Origin: Bacillota bacterium
GTDB taxonomy: Bacteria; Bacillota; Clostridia; Christensenellales; Borkfalkiaceae
Assembly (NCBI GenBank): GCA_019423125.1
Contig: JAHZBZ010000007.1
Location: 32,555-96,554 of the forward strand
DNA: 64,000 bases
Direction: 5' to 3'
Within the stretch, counting starts at the first letter, position 1; the number at the start of each line of letters is the position of its first letter. Both the position numbers and the translations under genes were made by a program. The notes beneath the pieces were generated by a model that did not search any database, was not told the DNA's origin, and was given only the letters and a program-made list of their open reading frames with translations. Positions 7,634 through 16,300 of the stretch are shown here, in pieces.

Positions 7634-10600
7634 TTAGATATTTTTCTGCCGCGCTTCAAAAAACGCTGCAAGCTCGGCATGCGTCAGGCTGTTCTTTTTC
7701 AGAAGTTCTTCTGCCAGCGCCTCGACCGCGTCGCGGTTTTCCCGCACGAGCAAAGCGGCGCGCTCCGCCTGTGCGCGAAGGAGGGAGCGGATGCGCGAGC
7801 GCACTTCCTCCGTCTCCTCTTCGGCGGAGAGCACGAGAAGATCCCCGTCTTCCGCCATGCCGAGGCGGCAGACGATGGCGCGCGCAAGCTCGCTTGCGCG
7901 TTCGAGATCGCCCGAAGCGCCCGTCGTTACGCCCTCATCGCCGTAGAACTCCCCTTCCGCCGCCCTGCCCGCAAGCGAGCAACAGATGCGGTCGCAAAGC
8001 TCCTGCCGCGTATAGCCGAAGCGGCCGTCCTCCGTCTTCCTCTGCATATAGCCGCCGAAATCGCCGCGGGAGATGTTGGTCAGGTATTCGGGCACCTCCC
8101 CGCACAGCCAGCTGACGACAGCGTGCCCCGCCTCGTGCAGGGAGGTCTTGCGCATCACTTCCTCGCTCCACTCCCGCTCTTTGCCGTACCGCTCCGCGTC
8201 CAGCGCGAGGGTGAGGTCGCGGTCGGTGAGCCGCTTGCCCTTCCGCTTGCGCAGGGCGTATTGGATGACGCGCTCGAGATCTGCGGGGCTTCGGCCGATG
8301 CTGCGCGCCGCAAGGCTGTCCAACGTCTCCTCGCGGATGCCGCGGATGCCATGTTTTTTGAGATAATATTGCAAAAACTGCCGCCGCTCCTCCGTGTTCG
8401 GGAGCTCGATCTTGACACTCCTGTCAAAGCGGCGAACAAAAGCGGGGTCGAGCACGCGCTGTCCGCCGCCCTGTGCGTCGATGTCGTAATTGGTCGCGGC
8501 GAGAAGGAATACGGGCCGCTTTTCATCGAAGGCGAAGCCGTCCAGCTCGGAGAGGAATGTGTTTTGCAGTTCCTCCGCGGCGTGCACGCTCTCGCCGCCC
8601 GTGCGCATCCTGCCGATCGCGTCGATCTCGTCCACAAAGAGCACCGTCGGCGCGTATTTGCGCGCGATGCGGAACACTTCCCGCACCGCGCCCGGCCCTT
8701 CGCCGACCATGCTTTTGAAAAATTCCGTCGCGTTTTTCTGGATGAACGTGACGCCCGATTCCCCCGCGACCGCGCGGGCGAGAAGGGTCTTGCCCGTGCC
8801 CGGCGCGCCGTAGAGCAGTACGCCGCGCGGGGCGCGCGTGCCGCGCCTGAGATCGCCGCGCGGGTCCTTTAAGTAGTCGATAAAGCCGCGCAGCGCCTCT
8901 TTTGCCTCCGCCGCGCCGATGACGTCCGAAAAATGCACGTCGGGGCGCAGGTTTTCCGCGAGGATGTGCGCGCTGTCCTCCGCTGAGACGTTGCGGCGCA
9001 GGCACAGCGACGCGAGGCGGATCTCGGCGCTCTTTCCGTCCTCCGAAAAGATCTGCGCCGCGTTGTAGGCGAGCAGACGGTGCGAGCGCATCAGCTTTTC
9101 CGCCTGCATGCAGATGCGCGCGGAGGCACAGCATGCGCCGAGCGCGCGGATGATCTCCTGCGGCGCGGACGGGTCAAAGGGCACCGTGCCCAGCGCGCCC
9201 GCGCGCAGATAGGAGCGGTAGAAGTCCTCGCCCGCCGCACGGCGGTCGAGAATGTACAGCGGCAGGTCCTCGTGGTATTCGCGCGCATAGCGGAAGAGTT
9301 CGTTGCCGTCCGAGAGCAGGTCCTCGGGATCGCTGGGGGAATACCCCCTGTCGCGGCGGTTGCACAGCGGGTCCGCCACGACGATGTCGGCGCCGCCGCG
9401 CAGAAGAGCTTTCGCGCGCGCAAGATCGGAGGTGCGCACGAGACGGAAGGAGTCCTCCCCTTCGGGAAGTTCGACCGCGTCGGCGCAGAACAGGAGCACG
9501 CGCAGGCGCTTGTCCTGTTCGAACAGCGCGCGTGCCTCTTTTGCCGCGTCCGAAAGGTCGAGGGAGATGCGCACCCGCCTGAGCGTGTCGTAAAGCTCCT
9601 CGCGGCCGCTGCTGCCGATTTGGCGGAGCATTTCGAGGACCTCGTCGTTGACCAGCGAGCGCGCCTTGCCCTTGAGCGTGCGCGCGTCCGCGCTCCCGCC
9701 CGCAGAAAAGAGCACCGCCGCCGCAAGTTCGTCCGAGCACTCCACTTCCAAACCTACGCGCGAGGAGAGGTTTTCCACCGCCTCGTCCATCGTCTGACGT
9801 ATGATGCGGCAAAGCGCGGCGGCGTCGAGGTAGTTGAACAGGATGATGGAGCCCTCCGCGAGGCGGGAGAGAATGGGCGTGGGAAAGAAGGGACGCTTGT
9901 TCGCAGGGTTGATGTCCGTGCGCAGGGCGTTGACGATCATTTCGGTCGTGACGTCCGCAAAATACCGCTTGCCCGTGTCCTCGTACAGGTTGCGTCCCGC
10001 GTTGGTCGTCAGGATGATGACGGTGTCTTTGAAGGAGATCTCCTCGTCGTAATGGAAATCGCGGCAGCGGCCGCCTTCGAGGATCTGCAAAAAGAGCTGG
10101 ATGATGAGCGGGTGCGCCTTTTCGATCTCGTCGAACAAGAGGACGCACTTGGGGTTGCTCTTGACGAAAGAGGTCACGATGCCGGGCTTGGACTCCTTAT
10201 AAGAGCGGTTGACGCCGTGGAAGGAGGCGAGCGAGATCTCGTCGTCGGAGTATGCGCTCATGTCCAGCCGCAGGAAGGGGCGGCGCAGCGCCGCCGCGGC
10301 AGTCTCGGCGAGGAAGGTCTTGCCCACGCCCGGAGGCCCCGCAAACAGGCACACCGCACGCGGGCGGGAACGCGCGCCTTTCGGGCGCACGTCCGCTTCC
10401 ATGTTGAAGACGGCGGAAACAAAGGCGTCGATCGCGTGGTCCTGCCCCGCGATCTTTTCGTGCAGTGCCGTCCTGAGCTTTTTCAGCCGCGCGGCGAGCT
10501 GCGCGAACGGCGAGGGCGTTTCCGCCGCAGGCGCACCCTCCGCTTTCTTTTCGCCTTCCGCGGGCGACTGCTGCGTCCCCTCTCCGCGTTCGGAGGAAGG

Positions 10601-11038
10601 ACTGTCCGCGCCGCTCTCTCCGTCCACGTCTTCGGACGCTTCGTCCTCTTCGTCCTCTTCGTCCTCTGCCTCCTCTACGTCCCTATCCTCGTAAAAGCCG
10701 ACTTCAGGTTCTTCGTCTTCGCCGTCATAAGAGACGGGTTCCTCGTCCGACAGCTCTTCCGCGCTGTGCACGAGCACGATCGCGACGCCGCGCAGGGATT
10801 CCTCGTTGAGTTTTTCCATCAGGAAACAGACGAACATCTCGCGAAGGGTGTCCGCCTGCATCGGCTCCGTCATCGTGACGGTACAGAAGATCGCAAAGGC
10901 GTTGTAGCGCAGGGTAACGTCCTGCATCTCCTCGTCCAGCCGCTTCGCGACCCATGCGACGGGATCGCCGTCATATTGAAGTTTGTGCGCAAGAAGCCAG
11001 TCTGTGTTGAACAAGATGTCTGCTTTTTCCGTGTACAT
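7634..11038 (-). CDS. Clp-like AAA + FtsH-like AAA + M41 metalloprotease fusion
   Basis: 1134 residues from the ATG at 11038, chosen because a promoter ends about 36 bases upstream and GAGAGG precedes it. Order: N-terminal domain; a very acidic linker (about residues 105-160); a ClpA/B D2-like AAA module with GPPGVGKT (about 233-240) and LLFDEIEKAHP; a middle region resembling a receiver fold (about 540-650); an FtsH-like AAA module with GAPGTGKT (about 743-750) and VLFVDEIDAIGR; then peptidase M41 with HEAGH (about 967-971) and the later SGDLERAS that would give the third zinc ligand. The two N-terminal helices of FtsH are missing, so it appears soluble. It heads the nine-gene operon. Inference: an ATP-driven protease regulated by the vWA, RyR and kinase partners. 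Confidence 0.88.
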   Translation of the reverse strand: MYTEKADILFNTDWLLAHKLQYDGDPVAWVAKRLDEEMQDVTLRYNAFAIFCTVTMTEPMQADTLREMFVCFLMEKLNEESLRGVAIVLVHSAEELSDEEPVSYDGEDEEPEVGFYEDRDVEEAEDEEDEEDEASEDVDGESGADSPSSERGEGTQQSPAEGEKKAEGAPAAETPSPFAQLAARLKKLRTALHEKIAGQDHAIDAFVSAVFNMEADVRPKGARSRPRAVCLFAGPPGVGKTFLAETAAAALRRPFLRLDMSAYSDDEISLASFHGVNRSYKESKPGIVTSFVKSNPKCVLLFDEIEKAHPLIIQLFLQILEGGRCRDFHYDEEISFKDTVIILTTNAGRNLYEDTGKRYFADVTTEMIVNALRTDINPANKRPFFPTPILSRLAEGSIILFNYLDAAALCRIIRQTMDEAVENLSSRVGLEVECSDELAAAVLFSAGGSADARTLKGKARSLVNDEVLEMLRQIGSSGREELYDTLRRVRISLDLSDAAKEARALFEQDKRLRVLLFCADAVELPEGEDSFRLVRTSDLARAKALLRGGADIVVADPLCNRRDRGYSPSDPEDLLSDGNELFRYAREYHEDLPLYILDRRAAGEDFYRSYLRAGALGTVPFDPSAPQEIIRALGACCASARICMQAEKLMRSHRLLAYNAAQIFSEDGKSAEIRLASLCLRRNVSAEDSAHILAENLRPDVHFSDVIGAAEAKEALRGFIDYLKDPRGDLRRGTRAPRGVLLYGAPGTGKTLLARAVAGESGVTFIQKNATEFFKSMVGEGPGAVREVFRIARKYAPTVLFVDEIDAIGRMRTGGESVHAAEELQNTFLSELDGFAFDEKRPVFLLAATNYDIDAQGGGQRVLDPAFVRRFDRSVKIELPNTEERRQFLQYYLKKHGIRGIREETLDSLAARSIGRSPADLERVIQYALRKRKGKRLTDRDLTLALDAERYGKEREWSEEVMRKTSLHEAGHAVVSWLCGEVPEYLTNISRGDFGGYMQRKTEDGRFGYTRQELCDRICCSLAGRAAEGEFYGDEGVTTGASGDLERASELARAIVCRLGMAEDGDLLVLSAEEETEEVRSRIRSLLRAQAERAALLVRENRDAVEALAEELLKKNSLTHAELAAFFEARQKNI

Positions 11039-11073
11039 GTTTCCCGCCCTCTCGAATTTTGTCGATTTACTAT

Positions 11074-11102
11074 ATTTTATCATGCATAATATTTCAAGTC
11101 AA
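11074..11102 (-). promoter_or_regulatory. Promoter of the nine-gene operon
   Basis: TTGACT (11097-11102), 17-base spacer, TAAAAT (11074-11079). The expected start lies about 30 bases before the AAA protease ATG. Confidence 0.85.
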
Positions 11103-11249
11103 GAGTTGCCCGCTTTTTTGCCGCAGACAAAATATGTCGGAAAGACGGCCCCTCTCTTTGCGCATGGGCCCGCCTGCGGATTTTTGCCCTGTCCCGCCCC
11201 TTCCTATTATATATATTATATATATGGAAAGTGCGAACGCAAAAAGATA

Positions 11250-11281
11250 CTGCGGCAAAAGAGAAAACTCTTTTGCCGCAG
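11250..11281 (-). terminator. Hairpin terminator after the GH3 fragment
   Basis: 14-bp perfect stem with a four-base loop, followed on the minus strand by TATCTTTTTG. The rest of 11103-11382 is AT-rich with a TATATA tract and shows no gene. Confidence 0.7.
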
Positions 11282-11382
11282 GTCATTCGTTCGGATATTT
11301 TTTTGTCACGCTGAACAGGCCGAGGAAACGCCGCCCCTGCCGAAAGTAAAGCGCGGATCGCGTTGCAGACGCGCGGAGCGCG

Positions 11383-11874
11383 TCATTCGTCGTTTCGGGT
11401 TTGTTTTTTCTTTGCGAGAAGCATCCCCGCAACGCCCCATGCGGCGAGGAGCAGAACGATGGCGGCATCCACGATTAGCACGACGATCTGCCAGTCGGAC
11501 ATGCGGTATCCGATGACTTCGCCGTTCATCGCATTGGAATTTGCAAAGGTGAAGATCACGTTCTTCGCGCATTGACGCAGGACGATGAGATCGCCGACAT
11601 CCGTCTCGTCCACCCACGCCACGGGGGTGTTCGCGAGGTTGAGATCGCCGCCCGCATACGCCATCTGCCTGGAAAACATATACTCGGGATGGGTGTTGAA
11701 GTCGCAGATCACGGTGCCTTTGAATCCCCATTCATCGCGCAGGATCTCCGTGAGCAGGCGGTAGTCGCCGCCCGTCCATTTGAGCCCGATGCGGTTGAAG
11801 GAGGTCATAAGCCCGCGGCTCTGCCCCTCTTTGACCGCGATCTCTTCGTCTTCTACGATCGCAACAGAATACAT
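11383..11874 (-). pseudogene. Truncated glycoside hydrolase family 3 fragment with hybrid N-terminus
   Basis: 163 residues. From about residue 18 the sequence is the catalytic-region end of a GH3 beta-glucosidase (GLMTSFNRIG, then DEWGFKGTVICDF with the likely nucleophile Asp), then a segment ending in one membrane helix (about residues 128-150) and a basic tail. A full GH3 protein is several times longer, so most is missing. The first 15 residues (MYSVAIVEDEEIA) look like the start of a response-regulator receiver domain. The simplest reading is a deletion that joined a regulator gene's 5' end to a GH3 gene's 3' end. It has a good GGAGGAG site and a consensus promoter, so it may still be expressed, but hydrolase activity is unlikely. 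Confidence 0.6.
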
Positions 11875-11931
11875 GTTTCTCCTCCCCCGCTTTTTTGTTT
11901 TTCGCCCTCAAGGAAGAGCTTTTGTTTTTGA

Positions 11932-11960
11932 ATTATAATGCAAAAAAACGGGTTTGTCAA
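11932..11960 (-). promoter_or_regulatory. Consensus promoter before the GH3 fragment
   Basis: TTGACA (11955-11960), 17-base spacer, TATAAT (11932-11937), a full consensus match. From here to 12528 the DNA is T-rich, holds one terminator and no gene that I can support. Confidence 0.85.
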
Positions 11961-12235
11961 CCGAAAAAACAAAATTCACCTTTTCGCGCTCTCCCTCCGC
12001 GCGCACGTTTTCTTCCGTCAAAAAAACGGTTTTTTTATACGACGTATGTGCAAAAACCGCCTCAAATTTCCGCTCCTTTTTTTGTCAGACAGACGGGTAA
12101 AAAATGTATTTTTTCATTCGGGGAATGTGCGCCCCGCCTTTTTCCGTTCTCTCCTGCCCTGCGGTTCCTCTCCTTTTCCATTTTATCAGAAAAGCGTCCT
12201 TGCTGCAAAAGGGGAAAAATATCGCTGAAAAAATC

Positions 12236-12259
12236 AAGCACCCTTGCGGGTGCTTTTTT
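12236..12259 (+). terminator. Intrinsic terminator without a visible gene
   Basis: AAGCACCC, TTGC loop, GGGTGCTT, then T run. It marks the left edge of the island; the gene it served is no longer present or reads from the other strand. Confidence 0.75.
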
Positions 12260-12528
12260 CTTTATACTCACTCAATATTTTTCTGTCGAATAGTTACTGA
12301 CCGATTCTTCTTCGTTACCTCCGCCCTTTTACAGCGTTACGCTTTTCTGATTCTTTTTTTGGCTGTTAAAAGGGAGTTGTGGCTTTGTCCCCTTTTGTAC
12401 GGAAAAGTACGGGTTTGTCTTACTTTTACCCTTCCAATACTGAAAGCTCACCTGCTCTAACCCGTTATATGTCCGTCCTTTTTTTGCTATCCTGTAGCTA
12501 CGATTTTTCCTACGGAGGTTTTAAAATT

Positions 12529-12846
12529 ATGAAAAAAGCTATCATCTACACAAGAACATCGCCCGACCTTGTATCCGTCCGCACGCAGATCGTTGCCTGT
12601 AGACTCTTTGCAAAGCTGAACGGGGTCGAAGTTCTGCGCATCTGCCACGATCCTGGCGAGAACGATCAGCGGGTGCTGGTTGATCTTCTTCGGGACAGCA
12701 AAACTGCCAAATGGGATTGTATCCTGATCCTGGATCCGTCCGTGCTTTCCGACGATATCTGCACCTTTTTGAAATGCAGGGAAAAATTCAACCTGTCTGG
12801 CAAGCGTATTTCACCGGTTGTGAATTATAAGGAGGAAAACAAATGA
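12529..12846 (+). CDS. Short serine-recombinase-like N-terminal domain protein
   Basis: 105 residues resembling the resolvase catalytic domain: MKKAIIYTRTSPD gives the Y-x-R-x-S start, and WDCILILDPSVLS fits the central strand. The Arg-rich catalytic segment of active recombinases (for example TGTNDNRPDFRRM in the neighbour) is replaced by GENDQRVLVDLL, so it is probably not an active recombinase. The start at 12529 has GGAGG eight bases upstream. Its stop overlaps the ATG of the next recombinase remnant (ATGA), as in a translationally coupled pair. Alternatively it is a truncated pseudogene; the intact reading frame and ribosome site argue for a retained accessory protein. Confidence 0.6.
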   Translation: MKKAIIYTRTSPDLVSVRTQIVACRLFAKLNGVEVLRICHDPGENDQRVLVDLLRDSKTAKWDCILILDPSVLSDDICTFLKCREKFNLSGKRISPVVNYKEENK

Positions 12847-12997
12847 AATACGCTGCTTTTTACGGAAGAAAAAGTGATGGCGTACCTTACAAACGCGATC
12901 CTGAAAAAGCCGAAAACGCTCATCCATACTCCGATCCAAAAAATCATTGTCTACGAAGACAAAGTCGAAATCTTTTACAATTACACAGACGAAACAA

Positions 12998-13023
12998 ATC
13001 CCGGGGACGACAGTCCTCGGGAT
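12998..13023 (+). terminator. Terminator inside the recombinase 3' end
   Basis: Stem ATCCCGGGGAC / GTCCTCGGGAT with GACA loop (one mismatch), then CTTTCTTATT. The intact recombinase at 14428-15861 has a similar hairpin in its last codons. Confidence 0.55.
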
Positions 13024-13038
13024 CTTTCTTATTATTCG

Positions 13039-13058
13039 GGTTCGGATAGTTCCGTTAT
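13039..13058 (+). repeat. Left copy of 20-bp direct repeat (possible attachment site)
   Basis: GGTTCGGATAGTTCCGTTAT, identical to 24452-24471 in the same orientation. Both copies end about 30 bases later in CGAACC. The 11.4 kb between them holds a recombinase and cargo, so these could be attL and attR. Confidence 0.5.
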
Positions 13059-13091
13059 ACCGGGAAGTAATACAACAAATCCGAACCAAAA

Positions 13092-13330
13092 GTCAAAACC
13101 ACCAGTTGAACTGGTGGTTTGCATATACCCTAAAAGGGTAAACTACCAGCCAACCCGTTAACGGGTATCGCTTTTACTATAGCGTCCTATCGCACGGCAC
13201 ACCTGTAAAACAGGTTCCTCGTGCTATTAAGGAGCAAAATCGCATTAGCTATATGGTAAACTTCTTTAATTATAAAATTTGCTAAAGCTATTTTTTATCT
13301 TCCCCCAGTAGAACTGGGGGTTTTTTCTTG
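13092..13330 (+). other. Cluster of short stem-loops, possible IS200/IS605-type remnant
   Basis: Successive hairpins: AACCACCAG/CTGGTGGTT (13097-13119), TACCC/GGGTA (13126-13140), ACCCGTTAACGGGT (13153-13166), ACCTG/CAGGT (13201-13215) inside an outer GCACG/CGTGC pair, and CCCCCAGT/ACTGGGGG followed by T6 (13302-13326). Terminal palindromes of this kind are typical of IS200/IS605 ends and of their non-autonomous derivatives. No transposase is present, so the identity is inference. No gene lies in 13162-13462. Confidence 0.35.
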
Positions 13331-13401
13331 CTAAAGCGCACCTATCCTAAATCGACAGGCATTTCGGCAGGAAGTTGCGGAGCTTTAAGAGAATTACATG
13401 A

Positions 13402-13438
13402 GAAAAGGCAGTCACTTTTATAAAGCGGCTGCCTTTAA
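13402..13438 (-). terminator. Terminator after the sigma-like regulator
   Basis: Stem AAAGGCAG/CTGCCTTT with inner pairs, ending in TTTT on the minus strand, 25 bases past the stop at 13463. Confidence 0.6.
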
Positions 13439-13462
13439 GTTTGTATGAAATTCAATGTCATA

Positions 13463-14134
13463 TCAGAAAGCGCCGTAAAGACTGTAATATCTTTTGCGGA
13501 TACTTGCCTTGCGAGAATTTATCTTTCCTCTGCCGATACCGAGTTCGGCGCAGACTTCGGATTGTATCATTCCGTTCATGTAGCAGTTTAGAATGGCGAG
13601 TTCCAAAGCAGATAACTGTAACGCCTCGGCAAGCTCATCGTATTTCGTGTAATCTGTTTGTTCATGTTCAAAGCAGTTCACGGGATCCATCGGCAGCGCT
13701 TTATAATCCGTAAAATCAATGGACTCAACGACCGTTCCTCGCCTGTCCGGTCTGTTACGAAGAAGATTGATGAAGCGGTCTACTTCACGATAGCAAGCAA
13801 GTTTGATAGAGATTTCTTTTCCTTTGCGGTCTTTGCCGTAAATTTCAGATGCCTTTCTACCTATAAATTGATACAGAAAGCAGATAGCAGTCTGCGCTAC
13901 GTCATAGCCGTCCGATACGATATAGTCTATTTCTCCCATATGGTGCAGGTCTTTGATTAAACCGATATACAGCCTGTCTGCTACCTTCATATCGAACTTC
14001 TTTACAGTCCTTAATGCCTGCAATGCGATCATTTCTCCCATGAGCTTGACGTTCTCATTTGAGATAGACTCTGCGAACAAATCGCCTTCGTTGCGATACT
14101 TTCCGTTTGAGAACTTGGTTACCAACATTTCCAT
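13463..14134 (-). CDS. Mobile-element sigma-70-like regulator
   Basis: 223 residues. The C-terminal 50 residues form a sigma region 4-like helix-turn-helix (LSALELAILNCYMNGMIQSE then VCAELGIGRGKINSRK), and the middle is helical without a clear region 2. This architecture is common for regulators in integrative elements of Clostridia. The start at 14134 has GGAGGT about ten bases upstream. It lies between the recombinase gene and the remnant cluster, on the same strand as the recombinase. Likely role: transcriptional activator of element genes (inference). A second small sigma-like protein is encoded at 17605. Confidence 0.65.
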   Translation of the reverse strand: MEMLVTKFSNGKYRNEGDLFAESISNENVKLMGEMIALQALRTVKKFDMKVADRLYIGLIKDLHHMGEIDYIVSDGYDVAQTAICFLYQFIGRKASEIYGKDRKGKEISIKLACYREVDRFINLLRNRPDRRGTVVESIDFTDYKALPMDPVNCFEHEQTDYTKYDELAEALQLSALELAILNCYMNGMIQSEVCAELGIGRGKINSRKASIRKRYYSLYGAF

Positions 14135-14286
14135 TTTGAGTTACACCTCCGAATTGTATTTGCCCTTTTCGGGCAAGAGGCGACGGAGCATAGGACGGTA
14201 TAAGTGAAGCATTATCTCTGTCGGTCTGCGGAAGTCAACGGGACAAAGCAAAATCGTTGCGTAGGAGTTACAATTTATTTTTTCTG

Positions 14287-14320
14287 ACATGAGAAAAGCC
14301 GAGCAAGGAGACCTTGTTCG
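14287..14320 (-). terminator. Terminator downstream of the recombinase
   Basis: Stem CGAACAAGG/CCTTGCTCG with TCT loop (one mismatch), then GCTTTTCTC on the minus strand. Confidence 0.55.
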
Positions 14321-14427
14321 ACTCAAAGTATTTATATGGATATTTTCAGCGACGATTTTGCGGCCGTTGACGTCCGCGAAGTCCTATGCTACCATAGCCT
14401 GACCGAAAAGGCAAATCCGGAGGTGTT

Positions 14428-15861
14428 TCAGAAAGAAAACTCGCAAAAAAGAAAGCCCCGATCATCGTCGGGGCCTGCCGCTATGGGAGCGGTGAAGTAT
14501 ATCTCTATTTTGTCGTCATACAGGACGATTTGTTTTACGAGCAGGTTTATGAGCGCCTGCGGCTCTTCTTTGAGCGTCGCCTCATAGTATTCCCGTATCT
14601 GTGCTTCGGTATATACGACGGACTGTTTGCTCCGCTCTATGAGGATGAGCCGTTCGAGTTCCTCCTGCCGCGCTTCCAGCTCTTTCATGCGCCTTTGCGT
14701 GGTGGCGTTGACGACGCCTTTTTCTATCGCGGTCATGATATTGTTCAGCGCCGTTTTTATCTGTTTCTGTTCCCTTACAAGGGCTTGCAGGGAGGAACGC
14801 TCTCTGCTTCGTTTCTCCTGTTTCGCCATAACGTCATGAACGAATTTATCCATAAAGCCTTTGTCGTTCAGCCGAGTTATAACGGCGTCCAAAACGAGCC
14901 GTTCGAGCTCTTCTTTGCGGACGGTCTTTTTCTTGCAGTCGTTCAGCCTGTACTTCCTGCCCTTACACTTGTAATAATATTCGCTGCCACGGCATTGGCG
15001 GGTATTGCTGTCCGCGACGATGGGCATACCGCAGTAGCCGCATATCATTTTGTCGCGGAGCAGATAGACGGTCTTGACGCTCCGCTTTCCTCGCTTGTTC
15101 TTCTCTACGATGGCGCGCACCCTGTCGAAGAGTTCGTCCGATACGATGCGCGGGAACATATTCTCAAACACGTCGTTCCCGTAACGGTATCTGCCGGTGT
15201 ACTTCTCATTCTTCAACATCGTGTAGATGATATACAGTTCAAACGGCTTTCCCTTATAGAAAACACCTCTGTCGGTCAGGGATTTTACGATGCTGCTGAC
15301 GTGTACGCCTTTGGAATATTCGCTGAAGATATACCGCACCGTTTCCGCTTCGGTTTCGTCTGTGACGATCTTCCTGCCGTCGATCTTATACCCGTATAGC
15401 AGCGGCCCGCCTTGATAGTTGCCTTTCAGCCTCGTTTCCCGCATACCTCTGCGTATCTTCTGCGAGAGCTCGGCGGAAAAATACTGGTTCATGCCTTCCA
15501 AAAGACTTTCGAGTATGATGCCTTCCGGCGTTTCCGGGATATTCTCCATCGCGGAGAGAACTTTCACGCCGTTGTCTTTGAGCGTTTTCTTGTGGATCGC
15601 CGTTTCGTACTTGTTGCGGGAAAATCTGTCTAATTTGTAAACGAGAATGAAATCCCAGGACTTTTTGGCGCTGTCTTTTATCATGCGCCTGAAATCCGGT
15701 CTGTTGTCGTTCGTTCCCGTCATGGCTCTGTCGATGTAGGTATCTACGATGACGATACCGTTCCTCTGCGCGTATTCCTCGCATACCCTTAACTGTCCTT
15801 TGATGGACTGTTCCGTCTGGTTGTCAGATGAGTATCTGGCATAGACCGCCGCTGTCTTCAT
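14428..15861 (-). CDS. Large serine recombinase
   Basis: 477 residues from the ATG at 15861 (GGAGG twelve bases upstream). The resolvase domain begins YARYSSDNQ with catalytic Ser11, and has DRAMTGTNDNRPDF and YKLDRFSRN. A recombinase domain follows, then a zinc ribbon (MICGYCG ... YYKCKGRKYRLNDCKKK), a coiled coil (about residues 340-415) and the beta-rich tail IVLYDDKIEIYF. These are the parts of an active large serine integrase. It probably mobilises the segment between the 20-bp repeats at 13039 and 24452 (inference). A terminator-like hairpin lies in its last codons (14455-14475). A long imperfect inverted repeat lies 130 bases upstream. Confidence 0.9.
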   Translation of the reverse strand: MKTAAVYARYSSDNQTEQSIKGQLRVCEEYAQRNGIVIVDTYIDRAMTGTNDNRPDFRRMIKDSAKKSWDFILVYKLDRFSRNKYETAIHKKTLKDNGVKVLSAMENIPETPEGIILESLLEGMNQYFSAELSQKIRRGMRETRLKGNYQGGPLLYGYKIDGRKIVTDETEAETVRYIFSEYSKGVHVSSIVKSLTDRGVFYKGKPFELYIIYTMLKNEKYTGRYRYGNDVFENMFPRIVSDELFDRVRAIVEKNKRGKRSVKTVYLLRDKMICGYCGMPIVADSNTRQCRGSEYYYKCKGRKYRLNDCKKKTVRKEELERLVLDAVITRLNDKGFMDKFVHDVMAKQEKRSRERSSLQALVREQKQIKTALNNIMTAIEKGVVNATTQRRMKELEARQEELERLILIERSKQSVVYTEAQIREYYEATLKEEPQALINLLVKQIVLYDDKIEIYFTAPIAAGPDDDRGFLFCEFSF

Positions 15862-15988
15862 GTATTTATAAATCCTCCGTGAATTTTTTACCGAAAGCAT
15901 AGCACTTTTCTGAACGGAATAACAGGAGAGCCAGCCGTAGGGAATCCATAGAAAACCCCAACGGAGGTCATCTTTTCCGTATCAAAAA

Positions 15989-16160
15989 GTACCTTTCGGC
16001 GCAACCGAAACGGGAGAGCAAAGCGCAGTCTGTCAAAGGTCTGCCCCCACGGGGACGCGCAGGAATTTTGTAAAAGTTATCTCCTTTCCATTCACTCAAA
16101 ATTGCTGCGCGCCTTTGACAGACAAAGCCGCTCTCCCAACATCCCAAAGCCGAAAGGTAC
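15989..16160. repeat. Long imperfect inverted repeat upstream of the recombinase
   Basis: The left arm (15989-16077) and right arm (16090-16160) share, in the same order when one is reversed, GTACCTTTCGGC, GGGAGAGC, CTGTCAAAGG, GCGCAG and AATTTT. The centre holds TTATCTCCTTTCC. It fills most of the 439-base gap before the lipoprotein gene. It may be an integrase site, a MITE or a control region; nothing decides among these. Confidence 0.7.
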
Positions 16161-16300
16161 GAAAGTGTTACGGTGAGTTGCTAAACTGTCAACAGGAGTT
16201 GCTGTTTCTTGGGGTTTACTAACGGCGGAATCTATTGAAAAAACACTTGCCTTGTGGTATAATAGATGCACAAACAAGTAAACAAGGAATATAAAAGTCA

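Larger units (their letters stand above)
12843..13161 (+). pseudogene. Serine recombinase remnant with central deletion
   Basis: It starts MKYAAFYGRKS, typical of a recombinase catalytic start, but within 15 codons and after a frame change continues as the far C-terminus of such a protein (AILKKPKTLIHTPIQKIIVY then EDKVEIFYNYTDETNP). About 450 central codons are missing. The tail holds an intrinsic terminator-like hairpin inside coding sequence (12998-13023) and then the 20-base sequence repeated at 24452. Thus a deletion removed the body of the gene and an element end lies in its tail. Confidence 0.65.

Noticed and set aside
9080..11089. 669-residue plus-strand open frame
   Set aside because: Shadow of the AAA-M41 protease on the other strand, which has clear Walker and zinc motifs.
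12379..12528. Upstream extension of the short resolvase-like protein
   Set aside because: The GGAGG-ATG at 12529 marks the start; the extension is T-rich non-coding sequence.
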